Below, in pieces: positions 46,979-58,063 of a stretch of DNA of 64,000 bases. Position 1 is the stretch's first letter, and each line of letters opens with the position of its first letter. The translations under genes and the position numbers were made by a program. Under the pieces are notes generated by a model. It worked only from the letters and a program-made list of their open reading frames with translations, made no database searches and was not told where the DNA came from. The DNA is from Begonia masoniana. Its lineage: Eukaryota; Streptophyta; Magnoliopsida; Cucurbitales; Begoniaceae. The DNA lies in contig CM039509.1 of assembly GCA_022432975.1 (NCBI GenBank), forward strand, positions 19,729,760 through 19,793,759. Direction: 5' to 3'.

Positions 46979-47828
46979 ATTATAATAAAAACAAAACAAA
47001 CAACAGAAACGATTCTGTTGTTTGTCGAACCCCGAACGCCGACGCCGAGAGCGCGCAGGGGAGAAGAGAAGCGCGGCCCCTCCTCCGACGTCCAGCCTCG
47101 ACGATTTCCGACCAGACACCGGCGACGTGGTGTTTCCGGCCGATTCCACGCGCAACCCGACCGGTAAGGCTCGGTTTCCCTTGATTTGGTTCGGTTTTCG
47201 GGTTTGTTCATGGCCGACTGTGACGAGCCGGTTTTGGCTCCAATCGCCGGCCGTTTTAGGTCACTTCCGGCGTGGGTTTGTCCACCCTAGGGCCGGCTAT
47301 TGTCGATTGGCGGTGGAGCGCTCAATTTGAGCGAAATTCAGTGAATGCTCGATTAGGGCAATTCGGGTTTGTGGTTTGGAACTTCGATTTTAGGTTAGAT
47401 TATTCTAATTGGATGTTAGGAGGATAGACTGGTGAAGAAATTGATGAGTTTCGATGAAAGATCGAAAAAGTGAAATTTTGGGAGAAATGGCAGTTTTGGG
47501 TTTCTGCAAAATTGACCTAGCTCCGGTCATTTGTTTTAAAATTCCTTTTGGCAGATTAAAATAGGTTATTAGAGGAGTACGTGGCCGCTGGAATCGTTCG
47601 ATTCCGATAACCGACGCAAAAGTTACGCGCGTTCGAAGTTTAGAGTCGGTTTTTACCGAACCCGAATTAGTGGCCCGTTTAGTTAGGTTTTAATTGGATT
47701 AGGCTAGAAATAGTAATTTGAGAGTAATTGGTGAATGTAGGCTTGATTTTAATAAAGCTTGAATATTTGTCATAGGTCGAACCATATGTGACGTGATGTG
47801 CCAAAAACCAACAAGCTACGGACGACAG

Positions 47829-48432
47829 GTAAGTTCTCGTGATTCTTCTTTGGCCGATTGGCCTACACCGTACGTCGAATGTCGTCTCGAGGAGTTTTGG
47901 AGATGCCCTTAGTTAGTTTTGCTCGGTTTGGGTAGCTAGGTCTTAGGAGTTTATAGTTTATGCTTTTACAGTTTTGATGGTACATGTTATTGCTTGTTTA
48001 CTTTATGATAGAGAACTGTTCACGCATTCACTTGATTTTAAAGAAAAGCATGAAAATAAACTTCCGCACAGAGTTTTTAAAGATAACGTAAAGCATAGCA
48101 GAGGCCGAAAGGCATACAGGCCGAAAGGCACAGAGGCCGAAAGGCATACAGGCCGAAAGGCACAGAGGCCGAAAGGCGCACAGGTCACGAGGTGGGGCTC
48201 AGGCACGGCTGTACGTGTTGTAAGCGTGCACCCCCCGCTTCTAGCTGGAAAGAGTAGTCCGCCCGCTGGATGAGCTCTCTCTGGTTAGAGGGATAGGATC
48301 TCGGTGGCACCCATGGAGCATTGCATAGAAAGATAAAATAAAGCATGATTTAATGAATTCATAGCACAACATGCATAGCATTTACGTAGAGCTTACTGGG
48401 ATTTTATCTCATAGTGTATATGTATGGTGTAG
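47829..48432 (+). other. Candidate stem-closed intron in 5' LTR of K
   Basis: The donor is ACAG|GTAAGT and the acceptor TATGGTGTAG|GTGAC. The arms CCTACACCGTA (47862-47872) and TATGGTGTAGG (48423-48433) pair over 11 positions with one G-U. The 3' LTR has it at 53493-54082. Confidence 0.5.
48101..48182. repeat. 16-bp AGGCCGAAAGGCATAC repeats (copy at 53765-53831)
   Basis: There are five units in the 5' LTR and four in the 3' LTR, alternating CATAC and CACAG ends. Each unit has a GGCC...GGC core. The one-unit difference is a change since insertion. Confidence 0.93.
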
Positions 48433-49010
48433 GTGACATAGACTTCGAGGTACCAGGTGAGGACGATGTCCCTCCACCTGAGGCATAGTCCAGTTGACGG
48501 AGGATGGCTGCGGTGGTGTGCTGGCGCAGTCGATGCTTACCTGACCCGTGGGGAAGTATGTATAGATGTTTTGAGGGTTTGGGATGTTTTGAGCTAATAG
48601 TAAACTGTATAGAAATTTATAGGATGTTTGGAATCTGGTTAGTGGATAGATTTACATTTAAATGATGGTTGTATAGGAATTATAGGATGTTTGGAATCTG
48701 GTTAGTGGATAGGTTTACATTTGATATTTTAATGTTCTGAACGTTTTGGAAACCTGTTGTTATAAACTATTTTGGTGATTTTGAAACAGGAGGATATGTT
48801 AAACTTTTAAACGGAACCACGCAGTTTATTTTCTTGAAAACGTGTTTGTTTAAGTAATTGTTTTGTATTTGTTTTTAAATGTTTTATTCAATTGATTTTA
48901 AATTGTTTTCAAATTGTTTTCCACATAAATGCTAAGGATGAAGAAAAATGAAAAATTTGTATGGTAAAATAAGGGAAAATAAGGGTACAGTATTAGGGTC
49001 GTGACAGTTA

Positions 49011-49022
49011 TGGTATCAGAGC
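49011..49022 (+). other. Element K primer binding site
   Basis: TGGTATCAGAGC, four bases after the 5' LTR. The sequence after it (CCCCGGGTTTTAAAATCGG) is shared with element M. Confidence 0.95.
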
Positions 49023-49093
49023 CCCCGGGTTTTAAAATCGGTTCTGTAGACTGCTCGACTGCACAGCCACTACGCGGACATTCTTCATCAACT

Positions 49094-49158
49094 GTAAGTA
49101 TGTTTATAGTTTTATTTGATTTCAGTTTCTTAGAGATGTTTGCATTTAACTTTTATAG
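49094..49158 (+). other. Candidate leader intron between PBS and gag, element K
   Basis: The donor is CAACT|GTAAGT and the acceptor TTTTATAG, 65 nt apart. The gag remnant starts 16 nt downstream at 49174. Confidence 0.5.
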
Positions 49159-49173
49159 GAGCTATTTATAGTT

Positions 49174-49467
49174 ATGGTGTGTCAAGGGAATGATCGAGAC
49201 AACCGAGACGTTACGATAGATCACCTTAAGGATTTCGTTGCCCAACAATCCCAACACATTAGCCTACAAGCGCAGCACATAATTAGGCAATCTTGTCAGC
49301 TGCGAAATATTGGGTTTGTCACTCCCAGTAATCACGGTACGAAGAGGAAGACTCTTAATCGAAAGAAAGAAGTTACACCAAGGGTAATTGCCCCGAACAA
49401 AGACGAGGATAATGCCCAACCCTCAGTTGCTTCAGGTGCAGTTTTATCCCTACAGTTAAAGGAATGA
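49174..49467 (+). pseudogene. Element K gag remnant (internally deleted)
   Basis: This 97-codon frame joins a gag N-terminus (GNDRDNRDVTIDHLKDFV and AQQSQHISLQAQHI, like element M and decayed H) to the stretch that normally precedes the protease (NAQPSVASGAVLS). The gag core, the zinc knuckle and everything after it are missing. Element E has the same design but keeps its knuckle. It may be a short expressed protein or only the trace of a deletion. Confidence 0.75.
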
Positions 49468-50200
49468 ACTATATAAGAATAGAGGGTAGCCTGACTTAAT
49501 AAGATTAGCCCGACTTAACCATGAAAAGTTGTACACATAGATTGTGTTACCATTAGAGGAATACAGCTTATGACATATAAGATTTGTATAGATAGAAAAT
49601 CAGCCATAGTCGATGAAATTTGAACCCTTAGAGTATTAAGCCTCGGAAGATGCTTTAGGTTGTCAAGGTATACTAGGTGCACTTAAGCAGGTAAGAAGAT
49701 ATAGCAAGAACTTGTATGCCTTAGATCCATGAAAAGATGGATGCATTTAGACAAAAACCATGTCCAAGAACTTGACTAGCTTTATTGTTGAGAGGATATG
49801 AGAACGACTATTACGATTGTAGTTTAGAAAGACGTGGTAGATCAATACAAGTCGTGGACATAGGATTTAAGTGATCGGGTAGGAGTGGTCGTATCGACCG
49901 ATATGGAGGCAAAGAATAATGGGATTTACTTATGGTTGGAGAGTAAATAAATTCCAAAACATTATGGAACAGAGGTCATGTGCAAGGTAATACCCAAGAT
50001 GCCAAATTTTGCTGTGCTCAAGAGATAAGTATCGCCTAAGAAGACTGTTCAGCAAAAGGGCGATTACTAATTCGCAAAGAGAATCATAACTTTGGGGATC
50101 TAGGAATTTAAGTTAAATAAAGGGGAGTTTGGATTACAAGCTGGATGATATTAGGAATCCTTGAACGTTAGTCAACCCAAATGACATTGGAAGTTGATGT
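49468..50200 (+). mobile_element. Element K interior, non-coding left part
   Basis: No domain was recognised. A few short matches to the reversed interior of element E are visible (for example AACTTTGGGGAT near 50090 and 15990), too short to align by eye throughout. Confidence 0.55.
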
Positions 50201-50204
50201 TATT

Positions 50205-50962
50205 TCGAAGGATGAAGGATCTACCCATGGAAAAATTTGAGTTAGAAGTTTGGAGAGAATTAGGACAACAATACATTAATCATGAAGATCGAAGAGTGTA
50301 CGTCGACTGGGGTGCTAGAAGAACACATTACTACCACTGTTATGTATCTCTTGATGGCCTTATCAGGTTCAAGGGCCCCTATCTAAACAAAACAAGAACT
50401 CATTTACCTAGGGTTTTGGGAGATGAGAATGTTTGATGGTCAAGTTTGCTGAGGATGTGATAAAAAAAAAAAAAAAAAAAAAAAAAAATGTTGCGGAAAT
50501 AAAACAACGAAGTAGCTCTGAAGCACCGCCTTTGCTGATTCAATTCCGACTTTTCTACAATGGTTATGCTATCGAGGGAACTCTTCTTGTCAATAGACAG
50601 TTGTAATTTTTCAGCTCTCTTCTAGGACGATTCAGATACGTGATTCAATGATTAAAGTTGAGTCAGATTTGAAATTTGAACATCTTCAAACCGAGAATTC
50701 TTTGGAGATAGTTGGGACTAGCAATCCACCAAAGAAAACAAATCTTTCAAGAAACTTAATCTCTCTTCTTAGGTACGGAGGAGTTCCAAAAGCATATTTC
50801 ATGCATATCCTCGTGAAAGCTCTAAACGAGGTTGACATTGCTTTCTCAAGCAAACGTGCAGTGTTAAAAGTTGCGATTCATTGTGGCGAGATGGAGGATT
50901 TTCTTGTGGCCAGAATGATATTGTCAGGGGTTCCTCTTATGGAATCATACTTGGCGACTTAG
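50205..50962 (+). pseudogene. Captured fragment of a plant RNA-dependent RNA polymerase gene (RDR3/4/5-like)
   Basis: Three stretches of the sense strand read as parts of a plant RDR. At 50215-50460: KFELEVWRELGQQYI, RFKGPYLNKTRTHLPRVLGD and, after a frameshift, MVKFAEDVI. At 50489-50590: SEAPPLLIQFRLFYNGYAIE and GTLLVNRQ. At about 50612-50962: SSRTIQIRDSMIKVES, TSNPPKKTNLSRNLISLLRY, GGVPKAYFMHILVKALNEV, MEDFLVARMILSGVPLMESY. In full-length RDR proteins about 200 residues separate the first two parts; here a run of 27 A (50462-50488) marks the join. The part kept lies upstream of the DLDGD catalytic motif, which is absent, so no polymerase could be made. A 14-base non-coding remnant ending in TTTTTCAG near 50600-50613 may be the end of an intron. 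The clade assignment is from memory of the family. Confidence 0.8.
50462..50488 (+). repeat. Poly(A) run of 27 inside the RDR fragment
   Basis: An uninterrupted A27 lies at the point where about 200 residues of the RDR protein are missing. Its exact length may be unreliable. Confidence 0.9.
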
Positions 50963-50964
50963 GA

Positions 50965-52205
50965 AGGCAAGGATTTTTGGAAGGGAGGTGTTAAATTACA
51001 TACAACAAGTTTGCAAACAAAAAGGTTGTAGGGATGAGATATTATAAAAGAATTTAGAAGAATGCTTAGGACCTAATTTTGGAGGAAGGATGAAATCGAT
51101 ATTGTAAAGTTAAGAGATAGGAATAAGATTAAATTAGGAATCAAAAGGGGGGCCAATCTATATATAACGAAGTTGAAGCCAATGATTTTGGGAACGGCTA
51201 AGGTTAAAGTAAATAAGCTTAAGTAAACAAATGAGGTAAGGACTATGAGATGTAAGATAAAAATGGCCGGTTACGTTGATATTTGGGCTTCAAATAGTGT
51301 CATAGAGATAAGTGAGAAAAATTAATTAGATTAAAGAGAAGGTTGAGTTATGAGTCAAGTAGTGGAGGATGGGAAATTTAGAGCATATTGGATGAAAGGA
51401 AGAGAAATTTGCACGAAGACTGTGCAAATGAGCTTGAATGTGAAGTTAGAACAAGAGGTATAGGAAAGTTCCGACTCATAGGTAACGTTGAATTGTTTAA
51501 GCGCCCATAAGGTGTTGGGTAAATGGTTTAACGAATTTGTTTAGATTTAAGAATTTATTAATGATTGATGATGACCGAGGTAAGAGTTGTATAAACGAGC
51601 ATATTGGACAAAATAGTAGAGACTTAGAGGATACCTTGAGAGCATAAAGGGAAAGATTTAAGTAACAAAGGTTCTGTATAAAGGAATGGCATTAGAGTGG
51701 CTAAGGGAATGCTATAGTGGCGCAAGGTAGGTAGGTATAGAAAATGAGATTGATAATTTTGACAGTAGATAGTAGTGTAAAGAAGAGTTCGAAACAGAGG
51801 ATTATGATGAGAGATCCAAGTATCAAGTCTTTAGTGTTATAGAATTGAAGAAACTTTAAGGGTTTGAAGTGATTAGGTACGAGTTGTTGTCACGGAATTT
51901 GAAGAGTTAGAAATTGATTAAACTTAGCTTGAGGGACAAACTAGAGTTGAGGTTAAGTTAGAGGAAATTCGAGGTTCTAAGTGACGAAGGGTTAAGCTGA
52001 AGTCGATGGATGTATGAGTAATTGACTTACAAAGTGCGAAGTTAAATGGATTGAAAGCTTTGGAGATATAGAGAACTATGAAGACCCGAAGGGTGACAGA
52101 GATCATAGAAGTGTCGAGGCTAGTGTTACGACATTATTTCTTAGATAATGTGAGGGTGAGTAATTAGAAGGTTAACCAAGCAATAATTTTGGGGACAAAA
52201 TTCCA
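50965..52205 (+). mobile_element. Element K interior, non-coding right part shared with element E
   Basis: Read against the reverse of 14204-15660, the same succession of blocks appears: CAACAAGTTTGCAAACAA, GCCAATGATTTTG, GGGCTTC.AATAGTGTCATAG, AGATAAGTGAGAAAA, TATGAGTCAAGTA.TGGAGG, GACAAACTAGAGTTGA. No protein can be read. Conservation in order between two separately inserted elements suggests a family-specific non-coding interior. Confidence 0.82.
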
Positions 52206-52221
52206 ATTAAGGAGGGAAGGA
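52206..52221 (+). other. Element K polypurine tract
   Basis: ATTAAGGAGGGAAGGA directly before the 3' LTR, identical to that of element E. Confidence 0.92.
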
Positions 52222-52595
52222 TGTAACGCCCGGATTTTTGGATCTTATGATTTTCTAATTTCTTAGGTTATTTTCGTAAATAGCAAATTAAAGTATTTTC
52301 TTGAGAAGGATGTTTCCTTAGAACCCTAGAAATTTATGGGAAATTTTAGAGGAATAAGTGGAATTTTAGAAACCCAAATCGAAAAGAGTAATGCTAAAGT
52401 TCCCGTTTTACCCTTTTAGCATATTAATTCGTAAAAATGGCAGAATAAGTCCGTTTTGGAAACGGTGAATTTTGTTAGAACTCTAAGATTAAATTGGAAT
52501 ATTTGGAGAAATAAGGAAATTGCAGAGAAACCGAATCGATAGACTAATTAAAGAAATAGTTGTAGTTTATTATAATTATAATTATTATAATTATA

Positions 52596-52637
<42 letters not shown>

Positions 52638-54656
52638 ATTATAATAAAAACAAAACAAACAACAGAAACGATTCTGTTGTTTGTCGAACCCCGAACGCCG
52701 ACGCCGAGAGCGCGCAGGGGAGAAGAGAAGCGCGGCCCCTCCTCCGACGTCCAGCCTCGATGATTTCCGACCAGACGCCGGCGACGTGATGTTTCCGGCC
52801 GATTCCGCGCGCAACCCGACCGGTAAGGCTTGGTTTCCCTTGATTTGGTTCGGTTTTCGGGTTTGTTCATGGCCGACTGTGACGAGCCGGTTTTGGCTCC
52901 GATCGCCGGCCGTTTTAGGTCACTTCCGGCGTGGGTTTGTCCACCCTAGGGCCGGCTATTGTCGATTGGCGGTGGAGCGCTCAATTTGAGCGAAATTCAG
53001 TGAATGCCCGATTAGGGCAATTCGGGTTTGTGGTTTGGAACTTCGATTTTAGGTTAGATTATTCTAATTGGATGTTAGGAGGATAGACTGGTGAAGAAAT
53101 TAAATTGATGAGTTTCGATGAAAGATCGAAAAAGTGAAATTTTGGGAGAAATGGCAGTTTCGGGTTTCTGCAAAATTGACCTAGCTCCGGTCATTTGTTT
53201 TAAAATTCATTTTGGCAGATTAAAATAGGTTATTAGAGGAGTACGTGGCCGCTGGAATCGTTCGATTCCGATAACCGACGCAAAAGTTACGCGCGTTCGA
53301 AGTTTAGAGTCGATTTTTACCGAACCCGAATTAGTGGCCCGTTTAGTTAGGTTTTAATTGGATTAGGCTAGAAATAGTAATTTGAGAGTAATTGGTGAAT
53401 GTAGGCTTGATTTTAATAAAGCTTGAATATTTGTCATAGGTCGAACCATATGTGACGTGATGTGCCAAAAACCAGCAAGCTACGGACGACAGGTAAGTTC
53501 TCGTGATTCTTCTTTGGCCGATTGGCCTACACCGTACGTCGAATGTCGTCTCGAGGAGTTTTGGAGATGCCCTTAGTTAGTTTTGCTCGGTTTGGGTAGC
53601 TAGGTCTTAGGAGTTTATAGTTTATGCTTTTACAGTTTTGATGGTACATGTTATTGCTTGTTTACTTTATGATAGAGAACTGTTCACGCATTCACTTGAT
53701 TTTAAAGAAAAGCATGAAAATGAACTTCCGCACAGAGTTTTTAAAGATAACGTAAAGCATAGCAGAGGCCGAAAGGCATACAGGCCGAAAGGCACAGAGG
53801 CCGAAAGGCATACAGGCCGAAAGGCGCACAGGTCACGCGAGGTGGGGCTCAGGCACGGCTGTACGTGTTGTAAGCGTGCACCCCCCGCTTCTAGCTGGAA
53901 AGAGTAGTCCGCCCGCTGGATGAGCTCTCTCTGGTTAGAGGGATAGGATCTCGGTGGCACCCATAGAGCATTGCATAGAAAGATAAAATAAAGCATGATT
54001 TAATGAATTCATAGCACAACATGCATAGCATTTACGTAGAGCTTACTGGGATTTTATCTCATAGTGTATATGTATGGTGTAGGTGACATAGACTTCGAGG
54101 TACCAGGTGAGGACGATGTCCCTCCACCTGAGGCATAGTCCAGTTGACGGAGGATGGCTGCGGTGGTGTGCTGGCGCAGTCGATGCTTACCTGACCCGTG
54201 GGGAAGTATGTATAGATGTTTTGAGGGTTTGGGATGTTTTGAGCTAATAGTAAACTGTATAGAAATTTATAGGATGTTTGGAATCTGGTTAGTGGATAGA
54301 TTTACATTTAAATGATGGTTGTATAGGAATTATAGGATGTTTGGAATCTGGTTAGTGGATAGGTTTACATTTGATATTTTAATGTTCTGAACGTTTTGGA
54401 AACCTGTTGTTATAAACTATTTTGGTGATTTTGAAACAGGAGGATATGTTAAACTTTTAAACGGAACCACGCAGTTTATTTTCTTGAAAACGTGTTTAAT
54501 TAAGTAATTGTTTTGTATTTGTTTTTAAATGTTTTATTCAATTGATTTTAAATTGTTTTCAAATTGTTTTCCACATAAATGCTAAGGATGAAGAAAAATG
54601 AAAAATTTGTACGGTAAAATAAAGGAAAATAAGGGTACAGTATTAGGGTCGTGACA
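52222..54656 (+). mobile_element. Element K 3' LTR (2435 bp)
   Basis: It is nearly identical to the 5' LTR. By eye I count about 20 substitutions, a longer ATT repeat, a 5-bp insertion near 53100, one 16-bp unit fewer and a 2-bp insertion near 53838. It ends GGGTCGTGACA and is followed by AAATC (54657-54661), the matching TSD. Confidence 0.96.
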
Positions 54657-54837
54657 AAATCTCCCAGTCACCAACTAGATATATCAAAAATACCAAAATA
54701 ATAATCATCACCCACAACCCTCCGAAGACCATGATCGAGACGCCCCGACAACTGCCTGCACCGACATGCCCTGTACATCACCAACTGCGCACCAAGCCTA
54801 GCTTTCCTTAGGTCCTCACCTGTACTCCCGTCTATAC

Positions 54838-56917
54838 CTACACCACGGAACACAAAACATCAGCCTAATGCTTAGTAAGTAGGGAAATATGCATACAACA
54901 AACATAATGCAACACAACCCCTAACAGATGAGGTTTCTACTCGCTCAGTTACTGTTCTTTCGTTTGCTACTCGTTGCTTTTCGTTGTTCATTCACATAAC
55001 CGAAACTCGTCACAAATGCTAACACCGCACCTTAACGCGACTAGGCAACTCACACGGAGTCCCTCGCAGTTGTCCAACTCACACAGTGTCCCACGCAAGT
55101 GCCACCCTAACGCGACTAGGCAACTCCACTGGAGTCCCCCGTAGGTGTCACTCTAACGCGACTAGGCGAGTCAACTCAACTATGGTCCCTCGCAGGTACC
55201 ACCTTAACGCGACTGGACAACTCCATGCCATGGAGTTTCCCGCAGGTGCTACCCTAACGCGACTAGGTGACCCAACTCAACTATGGTCCCTCGCAGGTAC
55301 CACCTTAACGCGACTGGACAACCTCCATGCCAGCCATGGAGTTTCCCGCAGGTGCTACCCTAACGCGACTAGGCGACCCAACTCACTATGGTCCCTCGCA
55401 GGTACCACCTTAACGCGACTGGACAACTCCATGCCATGGAGTTTCCCGCAGGTGCTACCCTAACGCGACTAGGCGACCCAACTCAACTATGGTCCCTCGC
55501 AGGTACCACCTTAACGCGACTGGACAACTCCATGCCATGGAGTTTCCCGCAGGTGCTACCCTAACGCGACTAGGCGACCCAACTCACTATGGTCCCTCGC
55601 AGGTACCACCTTAACGCGACTAGGCGACCCAACTCAACTATGGTCCCTCGCAGGTACCACCTTAACGCGACTAGGCGACCCAACTCAACTATGGTCCCTC
55701 GCAGGTACCACCTTAACGCGACTGGACAACTCCATGCCATGGAGTTTCCCGCAGGTGCTACCCTAACGCGACTAGGCGACCCAACTCACTATGGTCCCTC
55801 GCAGGTACCACCTTAACGCGACTAGGCGACCCAACTCACTATGGTCCCTCGCAGGTACCACCTTAACGCGACTAGGCGACCCAACTCACTATGGTCCCTC
55901 GCAGGTACCACCTTAACGCGACTGGACAACTCCATGCCATGGAGTTTCCCGCAGGTGCTACCCTAACGCGACTGGACAACTCCATGCCATGGAGTTTCCC
56001 GCAGGTGCTACCCTAACGCGACTAGGCGACCCAACTCACTATGGTCCCTCGCAGGTACCACCTTAACGCGACTAGGCGACCCAACTCAACTATGGTCCCT
56101 CGCAGGTACCACCTTAACGCGACTGGACAACTCCATGCCATGGAGTTTCCCGCAGGTGCTACCCTAACGCGACTAGGCGACCCAACTCACTATGGTCCCT
56201 CGCAGGTACCACCTTAACGCGACTGGACAACTCCATGCCATGGAGTTTCCCGCAGGTGCTACCCTAACGCGACTAGGCGACCCAACTCACTATGGTCCCT
56301 CGCAGGTACCACCTTAACGCGACTAGGCGACCCAACTCAACTATGGTCCCTCGCAGGTACCACCTTAACGCGACTGGACAACTCCATCCATGGAGTTTCC
56401 CGCAGGTGCTACCCTAACGCGACTAGGCGACCCAACTCAACTATGGTCCCTCGCAGGTACCACCTTAACGCGACTGGACAACTCCATCCATGGAGTTTCC
56501 CGCAGGTGCTACCCTAACGCGACTAGGCGACCCAACTCAACTATGGTCCCTCGCAGGTACCACCTTAACGCGACTGGACAACTCCATCCATGGAGTTTCC
56601 CGCAGGTGCTACCCTAACGCGACTAGGCGACCCAACTCACTATGGTCCCTCGCAGGTACCACCTTAACGCGACTGGACAACTCCATGCCATGGAGTTTCC
56701 CGCAGGTGCTACCCTAACGCGACTGGACAACTCCATGCCATGGAGTTTCCCGCAGGTGCTACCCTAACGCGACTAGGCGACCCAACTCACTATGGTCCCT
56801 CGCAGGTACCACCTTAACGCGACTAGGCGACCCAAAACAATCAAACAAAGCAAACAACCATTCCAGACCGTTCCATGGTGTAGGCCCGAAGGCAAACCAC
56901 ACACATCCGCTACTTAC
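54838..56917 (-). other. Candidate stem-closed intron in LTR J
   Basis: The donor is CTG|GTAAGTAGCGG (minus, at 56917) and the acceptor GTGGTGTAG|GTATAG (ending at 54838), 2080 nt apart. The arms CCTACACCATGG and CCGTGGTGTAGG pair over 12 positions with one G-U. It is the longest such segment in the window, because of the minisatellite. Confidence 0.45.
55025..56835. repeat. Two-type minisatellite, about 36 units of about 50 bp
   Basis: Type 1 units contain CTAGGCGACCCAACTCA.CTA followed by TGGTCCCTCGCAGGTACC. Type 2 units contain CTGGACAACTCCATGCCAT followed by GGAGTTTCCCGCAGGTGC. They share CCTAACGCGACT or CTTAACGCGACT. The two types alternate in no fixed order, so higher-order duplications are visible. 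Type 2 carries a 9-bp inverted repeat, AACTCCATG/CATGGAGTT, with a one-base centre. The frames through it are periodic and not genes. Confidence 0.95.
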
Positions 56918-58063
56918 CAGGATTCCTTGTGCGTGTTCGTAATTATATGCCCGGTTAGCCAAATCGTTCCACAATCGTCCAACCTAACATAAGAAAGAGA
57001 AATCACTTAGCATACCTAACCATGGTTTAAACCAACTTTTCAACCTAACATACAAAACCAAAATTCCTAGATTTTCTATCGTCCACCAAATTACTCGCTC
57101 GATTGTCTAAACTACAAAACTCGACTTATAAATTTACTAATGAACTCAAAAAGCATTCTTAACATAAACTAACTAAAAACTATCACCAATTCTTTCCCCC
57201 AAAAACACAAAACCCGAATTGTTGCACCAATTTTGACCGGTCACACTTCAAACGGTCGTAACTCCCTTGTTTTTCAACGGATTTCGACGTGCCACCCCAA
57301 TCTGTAAACCTCTACACGTCTACTATCCATTGAAACACTCACGACAACCATCCAAACACCATGGCCAATCCAAAAACCCCTCAATAGATTCGGCCAACAT
57401 TCTCTCCAAAACCGGTTTTCACACACATAACTCCAATCTTCAATCTAACCATAAAATCAACCTAAACCAATCCATCTAACAATTAAATCCTCAAATCTAG
57501 AAAGAAAACTCATCCAAGAACCCAAAATTCGGAGCTCTCAAGCTAGGGTTTCCAAACCCTAACTAAAACTCACACAAACTCCATCAAAACACTAAAAATC
57601 AACCCTAAGTTGCATCAAACACAAAACCCACTTAAAATCTTACCTTAATACCCTTAAAATCAATGAAGAGAAGGAGAGGAAAGAGCTTCCATGGTGGCTG
57701 CGACCGTGGAGAGAAAAAAATGAAGATGAAGCTTTTCTTATCTTTTTCCTTTTTATAAACCATTTCTTTTTCTATTCTTTACTTTAGTCAATTAATAAGC
57801 CATTAAAATTACACAAATGCCCTCCAATTACTCTTCACGTGGCAGCCTCTTTTCACCCTCACTTTCCATTCAATTAATCCCTTTATTTCTCCCTTTGAAT
57901 TTTCAACCAAAGTTTTCATTGGTTCATTGTTGGTTTGACTTTTCAAACACTTAAACCCTTCAACAATAACTTCTCATACATTTCTCATACATTTCTAGCC
58001 TAGGCTAACTCATTCTACGTCGAACCTAGGCTACACACATAATAGAAATTCTCGGGTGTTACA

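Larger units (their letters stand above)
46581..49006 (+). mobile_element. Element K 5' LTR (2426 bp)
   Basis: It starts TGTAACGCCCGGATTTTTGG after the TSD AAATC (46576-46580) and ends GGGTCGTGACA. It has an ATT repeat (46934-46975), a 12-bp hairpin CAAACAACAGAA/TTCTGTTGTTTG (46996-47023), a GC-rich leader, a candidate intron (47829-48432) and a 16-bp repeat array (48101-48182). The Asn/Tyr- and Ile-run reading frames come from the ATT repeat. Confidence 0.96.
54662..58063 (-). mobile_element. LTR J, second part
   Basis: LTR J continues after element K with blocks found near 29940-30130 and 30790-31850 in the solo LTR 29099-31854. It ends CTCGGGTGTTACA at 58063. It holds a candidate intron (54838-56917) filled by a large minisatellite. 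The next five bases (ATCCA) do not match those before the LTR (GAGAA, 45796-45800). No genes were seen. Confidence 0.9.

Noticed and set aside
46903..47211. Frames with long Ile, Asn or Tyr runs (also 52520-52870)
   Set aside because: They are translations of the ATT/AAT microsatellite.
50194..50962. A functional RDR gene
   Set aside because: It has a frameshift, stops, an A27 run and a missing central part, and the catalytic region is absent. It is a fragment inside a retrotransposon.
55086..56974. Repetitive proteins or a CRISPR-like array in the 55-56.8 kb repeats
   Set aside because: The units are contiguous, with no unique spacers of constant length, and lie in a plant LTR. The repeated protein is a by-product of a unit length that keeps frame over short distances.
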